From assembly GCA_030600135.1 (NCBI GenBank), contig JAUVMS010000287.1:1-5247 (forward strand): a stretch of 5,247 nt of DNA, read 5' to 3'. This DNA is from Hyphomicrobiales bacterium (GTDB lineage Bacteria > Pseudomonadota > Alphaproteobacteria > Rhizobiales > JAUVMS01). The notes under the pieces are model-generated. The model did not search any database. It was not told the origin of the DNA and saw nothing but the letters and a program-made list of their open reading frames with translations. A program made the translations under genes and the position numbers. Of this stretch, positions 1 to 5,247 are shown piece by piece (position 1 is the stretch's first letter; every line of letters starts with the position of its first letter).

Positions 1-194
1 CCTGGAACTTGCCCGATCAGAGTTCATCATCCTTGGCGATCTGCCGGGAGACGGAAAAAAAGATCAACTTCTATGGGCCGGTCGTCCTCGGTCATCTCGC
101 GCTGGCGACCGACGATCCAAACGAACGCGAATGGGCGATTAAGGTAGGGCGAGCTGTTCTTGAGGCCGGTGCCGTTGTTGCGTCAACCAGCTGA
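1..194 (+). CDS. C-terminal fragment of a probable TPR/AAA-type regulator (5' end outside window)
   Basis: The frame is open from the left edge (codons begin at base 3) to a TGA at 192-194, giving 63 visible residues. No start with a ribosome binding site is visible, so this is read as the tail of a longer gene. The segment FYGPVVLGHLALATDDP (bases 69-119), followed by an amphipathic helix with REWAIKVGRAVLEAGAV, resembles a block I know from the C-terminal TPR region of large adenylate cyclase/AAA ATPase/TPR proteins. That block has the form GPxxLGxLAL, then DDP, then AL..GEALL..G.VSHN. This is recognition from memory, not a search. In those relatives the protein usually continues for roughly another 90 residues after the VSHN position. 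Here the frame stops at that point, and neither other frame obviously continues the homology, so the gene may be naturally short or truncated. Third codon positions are mostly G or C, which supports real coding. The fragment is not a copy of the C-terminus of the large cyclase in this window. Confidence 0.55.
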   Translation, partial: WNLPDQSSSSLAICRETEKKINFYGPVVLGHLALATDDPNEREWAIKVGRAVLEAGAVVASTS

Positions 195-244
195 CGACAC
201 CAACTTAAGAGGCAACGTCCAAAACCTAGGCCAGGCGACCGCAA

Positions 245-273
245 CTGACAGGCTAACCGAATCATATTAATGT
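245..273 (+). promoter_or_regulatory. Possible promoter of the barrel gene
   Basis: CTGACA at 245-250 matches the sigma70 -35 consensus in five of six positions. An AT-rich stretch around 264-273 (CATATTAATG) could hold the -10, but no hexamer at the ideal 17-bp spacing is good; the better matches sit at 14-15 bp. The stretch lies about 40 bases upstream of the start at 315, in the only AT-rich part of the leader. This is a weak call made by eye. Confidence 0.28.
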
Positions 274-304
274 TTGTTTTGTAAGAAATTTGCAGCTGCT
301 TGGT

Positions 305-310
305 GAGAGA
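305..310 (+). promoter_or_regulatory. Ribosome binding site deciding the barrel-gene start
   Basis: The purine run GAGAGA lies 4 bases before ATG 315. The in-frame TTG at 300 and GTG at 303 have no comparable purine run upstream. Starting at 315 also places the basic residue of the signal peptide at position 2. This favours ATG 315 as the true start. Confidence 0.4.
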
Positions 311-314
311 TCGA

Positions 315-1118
315 ATGCGAAGCCTGGTGCAACTTGCAGCTCTTTGCACGATCAGTCTGCTGAGTATCGATCCCGTGTTGGCGAACAGCGAGGGAGCCGA
401 CAGGGAATCGCGCGGGTTGGGGCCGACACCGGACAATTATGTTGGCGGGCGCGGACTGATTACCCAGGAAGGCCCAACAGGCATGTTTCTCAACCCCACG
501 TCAGGCACCTTGCGCCAAGGCTCACTGGTGACACAATATTGCGTGTGGTTCACCGCAGTCGCCGACAACCACCGCACAACCCACGGGGTTCTGGCCACCT
601 ATGGTGTAACCGACTGGCTGGAGACTGGTGCCTACGGTCAGTTCATTGACGGGCTGGGCACAGCGGTTGGGAACGATTATGTGGATGCCGCCCAGGCCAG
701 CGTCCGAATCCGTTTGTTGCGTGACAAAGGTGGCGTGCCAGAACTCAGCGTCGGCGCGTTTACCCAGCATGGCAACGACATTCAGCGGAAGGACACTATC
801 TACGTAGCCGCGTCGAAGTTCATTCCGCTGGGCGATCCGACCATCATCCGCGGCATTCGCATACACGCGGGCTTCCGTCAGCTCTGGCAGCGCGGTGATG
901 AGGGTTCCATCTTTTACGGCGGCGCAGAGATAGGTTTGGGGTACGACCTCTATCTCGTCGGTGAAGTCTCGACCCGGGACAATTTTTACACCGAGATGCC
1001 TTGGTCAGCGGGCCTGCAATATCGCCGGCCTGACGGCTTCGGGCTGAGCTTTGCAGTTACTCAGACCGGCTTTGCAAGTGAATTGGCCTCTTACGTAGGC
1101 ATTGGCGTCAACTTTTAG
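315..1118 (+). CDS. Secreted outer-membrane beta-barrel-like protein, YjbH-like N-terminal motif
   Basis: From ATG 315 the protein has 267 residues; TTG 300 or GTG 303 would add five or four. Residues 1-23 form a signal peptide: Arg at 2, a hydrophobic core to about 18, and a likely cleavage after VLA before NS. Cys11 is preceded by Leu, so it does not make a lipobox. After a short polar linker, residues 47-69 carry the motif GLITQEGPTGMFLNPTSGTL, followed by RQG. This is like the opening of YjbH/YbjH-type proteins, where GLIxxPTA..L.DG is typical. The rest alternates polar and hydrophobic residues with many aromatics and glycines (for example GVTDWLETGAYGQF and GAEIGLGYDLYLVGEVS). It ends GIGVNF, and a terminal Phe is the usual signature of outer-membrane barrels. 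YjbH proteins of polysaccharide-export loci are about 700 residues, so this would be a short relative or a separate small-barrel family. No export partner genes are visible. The function is unknown; location in the outer membrane is an inference. Confidence 0.85.
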   Translation: MRSLVQLAALCTISLLSIDPVLANSEGADRESRGLGPTPDNYVGGRGLITQEGPTGMFLNPTSGTLRQGSLVTQYCVWFTAVADNHRTTHGVLATYGVTDWLETGAYGQFIDGLGTAVGNDYVDAAQASVRIRLLRDKGGVPELSVGAFTQHGNDIQRKDTIYVAASKFIPLGDPTIIRGIRIHAGFRQLWQRGDEGSIFYGGAEIGLGYDLYLVGEVSTRDNFYTEMPWSAGLQYRRPDGFGLSFAVTQTGFASELASYVGIGVNF

Positions 1119-1134
1119 ATGCATGCAGGGAGAA

Positions 1135-4100
1135 TCATTGCGAGTTTGACTGTTTTTTCCGCCTGTTTGTCGTTGAACAAACCGCCAATTTTTTTACTCT
1201 ATCCACTTTGTAGGCTGCGGTCGGTTTTTTCCCCGTTAGTGTTGGTCTTGATAGCGGCACCTTCTCCTCCAATCCGTCGATCTCGTTAGCCATTTCGTCG
1301 GCACGGGCCAGATCCTGATCGGCACCGATTTTCCTGAACCTTTCACGGGCCTGAGCGACAGCATTTTGCGCCTCGGCTTGCCGTCCGGCATGCAGATGAG
1401 TGCGCGCGATATAGAGCTGCGTGCGTGCCGCTTCCTGCTCGCGCTCGAGTCGCTCGTAGATCGCCAGTGCCGCGTTCAGCTGATCCTTGGCCTTTCTCAA
1501 CTCTCCCGTCATTAGGGCCAGTCGCCCGAGGCCTCGAGTTGCTCCAGCCACCGCCAGGGGGTGAACCTTCTCGTTATATTCGGCGAGTACCCAGTGGAAA
1601 GCTGTTCCGGCTTCACGCGTGCCGCCGATCTCGAGCAATGCTTCGCCATAGACCACCATCGACAGCCCGTGCAGCACGCGATTGCCTGTGCCGCGCAGGC
1701 TGTTGCAGGCCTTCTCGGCCTGCCTTACAGCCAACTGGAAATCGCCAGTCTCGATAGCCAGGATCGCTAGATTGGTTCGCGCCAGGGCCTTACCCGCCAT
1801 GTTGCCGATCTTGTTAAACGCCTGTAGCGCGAGCTTGTAGTGACGCCGCGCGAGTCTGGCCTTGCCGCGGCTGATCGCAAGGTTAGCGAGGTTGTTGTGG
1901 GCGCCGGCGACGCATTCCGTGTTGCCTGTTCGCTCCCAAATCGCTAGCGCGTGGGCGAAGTGGCGCTCGGCATCGTCGTAATTGCCCACGTCACGGGCGG
2001 CGTTGCCCATGTTGTTGCTGCTTAGGGCCAGCTCCGAAAGACTGCCCAGGCTGCGTGCCGCCTGGAATGCCCGCTCGTAGAGCGAGACTGCATTGGCAAA
2101 GCGACCTTGGGTGTGGGCAATACGACCTTCGAGCAGGTCGACGCGGAGCGCCTCTGGCGATCCGGCGTCGGCACATTGGCGACACTGGCCGATATGTTCC
2201 AGCGCATCGTGGTGGCGCCCGGCTCGGTGGCAGAGATCAGCAAGATCGTAGCGTATCGCGAAATGTGCGCGCGTAATATCGGCCGCTTGGTCGGGGTGAT
2301 CTTCCTCGCTCGACGAAATCACGATGTCGAGTGCCTCCTTCAGTTTATCCTCTGCATTGTTGCTCCCGCTTGTCTGCAGAAGACCGGCCGCTACCAGCCT
2401 CAGGGCCTCTGCACGGTCGGCTGTTTCCTCGGCCAGATCGCCCATCAACCCGGCGTGGCGCTCGAGCGCAAAATAGTCCCCTACGTGAAGATGCACTCGG
2501 CTTGCGCCGCGATGGGCAAGAAGGTTGGTCTTGTCGTTGTCGGGCGACATCTCTGTCTCCCGCTGGGCTGCTTCGATTGCCCGACTATAGCGCTCCAGCG
2601 CATCGGCATTGGCAAACAGCTCGGCTGCCCGGTCGCCAGCGCGCAGATTGGCCTGTGCCGCTGCCTGCCAGCACTCGCCATTCTCGAAGTGATGCGCGAG
2701 AATTTCCGGGCTAACCGCCTCGGCCCCCCCGGCATGGGCTATCAGCGCCTTTGCTGTTTCCTCGTGCAGGTCGCGGCGATGGCGTGACAGCATCGACTCG
2801 TAGCAGGCGTTCTGCATCACCACCTGTCGGAATGACCAGTGCCGCGGGTCGGTCTCGCCAGGGACGATAATCCCTCGTTTCTGCAGGGATAGTAGGCAAT
2901 CGACGATAGAGGGACCGCGAAGCTTGCGCTGGTTCCACATGAGCTCGGCGGCCGCTTCGTCGAACTCGACCCCCTGTGTGGAGCACAGGCAGAGAAGTTC
3001 GCGCTCGTTTTCCTCAAGCCTATCGAGCCTTGCGATCATCGCCCCCATTAGCGAGCCTGGCAGGATCGCTGTCGTCGCCGCCGGATCGCAGACCCACGTA
3101 CCTTCCCCTGCGCTCTCCACGAGAAGGCCTTCGTCGACCAGCTTGCGCACGAGTTCCTCGAGATAAAGCGGAATTCCCTCCGCCCGCTTATGAAGGTCGG
3201 CACGTAGTTTTTCGGGCAGCTTGACGCGATGCACGAGCGTTTGAAGTAAGCGGTCGGCCGCGGCGCTGTCGAGCGGCGCGAGTGTTAGGACGGCGGCATC
3301 GACCTCCGAGTTCGATGCCCGGGTTCGAGACGCTGTGACGATTGTGGGCAATTGTTGGGTGTCGCCGGTGAAGATACCTTCCAGCAGTTCGCAAGTTGCG
3401 GTATCCGCATGGTCGTACGAATCAAGAAATATTACCAGGCTTTCGTCATGGGCGCCGAGACCGGCCAATAGCGTTGCAAAGCCGTGTTCAAGCGTTCGGC
3501 GGAATGCCTCCGGGTCGGGGTCGGGGCAGGCAATGCTCTCCGACTCGGGCGCCGCGAGATACCACAAGGCGTTCAGGTATGGCTCCAGCGGACCGACAAT
3601 CGAACCGAGTGCCGTCTCGAAATCTGTGCGGTGCCGAATCTGGTGGGTGCTTTCGTCGAGGTCCTGCAGCATGTTTTGGAGGAGGAGACGGGCGAGCGCA
3701 AAGGGCCGGTTTCGCATCACGGGGCGTGCGATCACTTGAAGCATATGCACGCTGTGATCGCGTTCCGCTGCCGTGTACACAAGGCGGCTCTTACCAACGC
3801 CCATGGGGCCGAGCACCTCGACCCATCTCCGCGGTGTAGGAGAGGCAGCCGAATGCGTTTCACTGTTGGCATCACTTTCGTCAGCGCGGCTCCATAGGCG
3901 TCGCAACTTACGGATGTCGGCGTCTCGGCCGATTAGCGGGATCTCTGCGTCCACGCCATGTTGGGCAGCAAATGGGTTGGCTTTGGTGTGCAATTCATAA
4001 GCTGCGACCGGCTTGACCCTGCCCTTGACCTTGAGATGCCGAACCGCTCCGAACCGGAACAGGGCTCCGGTTCGCCGCACGACTTCACCCGAAACGAGTA

Positions 4101-4755
4101 TTGATCCAGGCCTGGCTTGGGACTCGAGTCGCGATGCGACATTGACCACATCACCGATCACGGAATAGTCGCGGCGCACCTCGCCGCCGATCTTGCCGGC
4201 CACCACACGCCCGCAATGGATACCTATGCGCATGCGGAGTTCAACGCCGACCCGATCGCGATGCTGCTTAGCAAAACTACGCAAGAAGCGCTGCATGGCA
4301 AGTGCTGTCTCGGCCGCCCGCACTGGATCGTCCTCATGGGCGACGGGGGCCCCAAAAAGCGCCATAATGCAGTCGCCAATATATTTGTCGATATGGCCAG
4401 CATGATCTCTGATGATGACACCCAACCCGTCGAAACAGGCATTCATGATCTGGTGCACGTCTTCCGGATCGAGCCGCTCTGACATGCTGGTAAAGCCGCT
4501 GACATCGCCGAACAACACCGTGACATCTCGGAATTCGTCGCGCACCGATGCGGCGGCGGCAGGGTCGAGCCTGGCAGCCTCCGGTTCCGCGGCAGACACA
4601 GCCGGAGTACTCACAGGCGTTGGTGTCGGTGCAGCCGTGGCAGTGTGGGCCGGCTTAGCCGACGCCGCCCCCTCCAGCTTCGTCCCACAAGCCCCGCAGT
4701 ACTTGAAACCGGCCGGTAGCTGGGTCGAACAATTTGGGCAATTGATGACCGACAT
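1135..4755 (-). CDS. Zinc ribbon / class III adenylate-guanylate cyclase / STAND AAA ATPase / TPR regulator
   Basis: A 1206-residue cytoplasmic signalling protein with no signal peptide or membrane segment. The start is secure: an in-frame TAG lies at 4783-4785 and the zinc ribbon begins at residue 6. No good Shine-Dalgarno precedes the ATG. Domains in order: a zinc ribbon with C6, C9, C20 and C23; an Ala/Thr/Pro linker at about 28-70; a class III cyclase at about 75-256; a STAND/AAA_16 ATPase at about 272-590; a helical region; then TPRs, clearest at 869-1145. The cyclase keeps both metal Asp (D84 in LFGDVSGFT, D128 in KYIGD), the purine-contacting Lys124, and the transition-state N205 and R209 (NVASRLE). 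It should therefore be active, with ATP the likely substrate. The second purine-specifying position is Ser198 rather than Asp or Thr. Walker A is intact (GPMGVGKS, 316-323). Walker B reads VIFLDSYDHAD, where relatives have DDLHWAD, so the second acid is Ser446. The tail after about 1160 is basic, with three A-runs on the coding strand. It is convergent with the barrel gene, 16 bases apart. The family is confident; the activating signal and effector are unknown. Confidence 0.97.
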   Translation of the reverse strand: MSVINCPNCSTQLPAGFKYCGACGTKLEGAASAKPAHTATAAPTPTPVSTPAVSAAEPEAARLDPAAAASVRDEFRDVTVLFGDVSGFTSMSERLDPEDVHQIMNACFDGLGVIIRDHAGHIDKYIGDCIMALFGAPVAHEDDPVRAAETALAMQRFLRSFAKQHRDRVGVELRMRIGIHCGRVVAGKIGGEVRRDYSVIGDVVNVASRLESQARPGSILVSGEVVRRTGALFRFGAVRHLKVKGRVKPVAAYELHTKANPFAAQHGVDAEIPLIGRDADIRKLRRLWSRADESDANSETHSAASPTPRRWVEVLGPMGVGKSRLVYTAAERDHSVHMLQVIARPVMRNRPFALARLLLQNMLQDLDESTHQIRHRTDFETALGSIVGPLEPYLNALWYLAAPESESIACPDPDPEAFRRTLEHGFATLLAGLGAHDESLVIFLDSYDHADTATCELLEGIFTGDTQQLPTIVTASRTRASNSEVDAAVLTLAPLDSAAADRLLQTLVHRVKLPEKLRADLHKRAEGIPLYLEELVRKLVDEGLLVESAGEGTWVCDPAATTAILPGSLMGAMIARLDRLEENERELLCLCSTQGVEFDEAAAELMWNQRKLRGPSIVDCLLSLQKRGIIVPGETDPRHWSFRQVVMQNACYESMLSRHRRDLHEETAKALIAHAGGAEAVSPEILAHHFENGECWQAAAQANLRAGDRAAELFANADALERYSRAIEAAQRETEMSPDNDKTNLLAHRGASRVHLHVGDYFALERHAGLMGDLAEETADRAEALRLVAAGLLQTSGSNNAEDKLKEALDIVISSSEEDHPDQAADITRAHFAIRYDLADLCHRAGRHHDALEHIGQCRQCADAGSPEALRVDLLEGRIAHTQGRFANAVSLYERAFQAARSLGSLSELALSSNNMGNAARDVGNYDDAERHFAHALAIWERTGNTECVAGAHNNLANLAISRGKARLARRHYKLALQAFNKIGNMAGKALARTNLAILAIETGDFQLAVRQAEKACNSLRGTGNRVLHGLSMVVYGEALLEIGGTREAGTAFHWVLAEYNEKVHPLAVAGATRGLGRLALMTGELRKAKDQLNAALAIYERLEREQEAARTQLYIARTHLHAGRQAEAQNAVAQARERFRKIGADQDLARADEMANEIDGLEEKVPLSRPTLTGKKPTAAYKVDRVKKLAVCSTTNRRKKQSNSQ

Positions 4756-4800
4756 CGAACAGCTATTCGCTGGTTTGGTTGTCTAACTTTCTACGAAAAA

Positions 4801-4816
4801 CAATTCTACACAATTC
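4801..4816. repeat. Direct repeat CAATTC-TACA-CAATTC (10-bp period)
   Basis: CAATTC occurs at 4801-4806 and again at 4811-4816, separated by TACA; on the - strand it reads GAATTG-TGTA-GAATTG. The two copies are one helical turn apart and overlap the candidate -10 of the cyclase promoter, as tandem half-sites of a regulator would. A perfect 8-bp palindrome, GTCATGAC, follows at 4819-4826. The repeat is seen directly; a regulatory role is inference. Confidence 0.35.
4803..4808 (-). promoter_or_regulatory. Possible -10 element of the cyclase promoter
   Basis: Read on the - strand this is TAGAAT, five of six matches to TATAAT, 47 bases upstream of the cyclase ATG. No good -35 hexamer stands 16-18 bp upstream (TTTCTG or TTCTGT), so if it is a promoter it is either weak or activator-dependent. 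Called by eye. Confidence 0.25.
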
Positions 4817-4998
4817 GCGTCATGACAGAAAGCTTTGCCGCTGGGCACGCAGTCTCATAGATGGCCGAGATAATAGCGAGCGGTCATAGAGGGTAATTTG
4901 TTGGGTTTCGGGGGCAGCCGGCGAGCCCTATTGGCCAACTCCTCAGTGGACAACATCTCAGCGCAGGAACCTTGCCCGCCGTGATGGGTGGTAAAGGA

Positions 4999-5247
4999 TC
5001 AGGTCGTCATGGTGGTTTCCGCGCCGCCACTTACCGGTGCGGAAGAACGCTTCCAAGCAGGCTGATTGGTCAACAAGTCGGTGGCTGGGCCCACCACGGC
5101 GGTAGAATCCACCAACGCAATTTCCGCAGCTGGGGGTGAAGCGGCCCCATTTCTCAGAAGGCGGCTAATGGCGCAATTGGCCCAAGCGGACTTATTGGCA
5201 GGCCGCAATCCCCAAACTAATGGTTTGGCTGGCTCGTCCTCATCGCA
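4999..5247 (-). CDS. C-terminal end of an unrecognised protein (5' end outside window)
   Basis: On the - strand a frame is open from the right edge to a TGA at 4999-5001, giving 82 residues with no interruption. The first possible internal start, TTG at 5206-5208, has no evident ribosome binding site, so the gene is read as entering from outside the window. The visible part begins with an acidic stretch (CDEDEPAKP), then a mixed Ala-rich segment (WANCAISRLLRNGAASPPAAEIALVD), and ends in a low-complexity Ser/Gly/Thr tail (SGGAETTMTT). I do not recognise a family, and no membrane segment or catalytic motif is visible. It is on the same strand as the cyclase and 243 bases upstream of it, so a shared transcript is possible but the gap argues for separate promoters. 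A 51-codon frame on the opposite strand from GTG 4981 overlaps it and was judged less likely. Confidence 0.45.
   Translation of the reverse strand, partial: CDEDEPAKPLVWGLRPANKSAWANCAISRLLRNGAASPPAAEIALVDSTAVVGPATDLLTNQPAWKRSSAPVSGGAETTMTT

Larger units (their letters stand above)
4756..4998. other. Intergenic control region upstream of the cyclase gene
   Basis: These 243 bases separate the cyclase start from the stop of the right-edge gene; both genes are on the - strand. The 100 bases next to the cyclase are AT-rich and hold the promoter-like elements listed separately. The remainder (about 4860-4998) contains an 8-bp palindrome TTGGCCAA at 4931-4938 and a weak 4-bp-stem hairpin at 4912-4928 without a T-tract. 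No tRNA, riboswitch or convincing terminator for the right-edge gene was seen. Confidence 0.5.

Noticed and set aside
300..314. TTG 300 or GTG 303 as the start of the barrel protein.
   Set aside because: Neither has a Shine-Dalgarno-like run upstream, while ATG 315 has GAGAGA just before it and gives a cleaner signal peptide.
345..347. Cys11 of the barrel protein as a lipoprotein attachment site.
   Set aside because: The residue before Cys is Leu; a lipobox needs Gly, Ala or Ser there, and a normal VLA cleavage site follows at residue 23.
2107..2787. A 226-codon open frame on the + strand inside the cyclase gene.
   Set aside because: It is antisense to the TPR region of a protein with clear domain homology along its whole length; the composition is a shadow of GC-rich codons and no family motif is present.
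4117..4482. A 121-codon + strand open frame opposite the cyclase catalytic domain.
   Set aside because: The opposite strand encodes the conserved metal-binding and transition-state motifs of the cyclase, so this frame is a shadow.
4912..4928. Hairpin GGGC...GCCC as a terminator for the right-edge - strand gene.
   Set aside because: The stem is only 4 bp with a 9-base loop and no T-tract follows it on the - strand.
4981..5136. A 51-codon + strand frame from GTG 4981 (ATG 4984) starting VMGGKGSGRHGG, reminiscent of the N-termini of some small phage-type DNA-binding proteins.
   Set aside because: The resemblance covers only the Gly-rich first residues, the nearest AGGA is too far from the start, the frame stops after 51 codons, and it overlaps a longer uninterrupted frame on the - strand.

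Overview
The window reads as a piece of a Gram-negative bacterial chromosome, probably proteobacterial, although the phylum cannot be fixed from the sequence. It is GC-rich in coding stretches and carries a secreted outer-membrane-barrel-like protein that ends in Phe. It also carries a large class III nucleotidyl cyclase of the zinc ribbon / cyclase / STAND ATPase / TPR type, common in environmental proteobacteria and some other phyla. No tRNA, rRNA, CRISPR array, insertion sequence or plasmid function was seen.

Layout, left to right. (1) Positions 1-194, + strand: the 3' end of a gene cut by the window edge. Its sequence resembles the late TPR region of cyclase/AAA/TPR regulators (a GPxxLGxLAL..DDP block), so it may be the tail of a second protein of the same superfamily as the big gene, apparently ending early. 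(2) Positions 195-314: an AT-richer leader with a possible promoter. (3) Positions 315-1118, + strand: a signal-peptide-bearing protein of 267 residues with a YjbH-like N-terminal motif and a predicted beta-rich body. (4) A 16-base convergent junction with no visible terminator. (5) Positions 1135-4755, - strand: a 1206-residue multidomain cyclase filling about 70% of the window. (6) Positions 4756-4998: the control region of the cyclase, with a 10-bp-spaced direct repeat and a short palindrome. (7) Positions 4999-5247, - strand: the C-terminal end of an unrecognised protein running off the right edge.

Working picture (inference). The large protein is a soluble signalling hub. The TPR superhelix would bind a partner or signal, the STAND-type ATPase module would relay it, and the N-terminal class III cyclase would make a cyclic nucleotide, most likely cAMP. 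A small outer-membrane-like protein lies tail to tail with it, and directly downstream of what may be the remnant of a second such regulator. No transposon, phage or defence module is visible. The points most worth a second look are the altered Walker B of the ATPase, Ser at the cyclase purine-specifying position, the exactly 40-residue TPR array, the poly-A tract near the cyclase 3' end that opens an alternative C-terminus, and the possible link between the barrel gene and the cyclase/STAND regulators.
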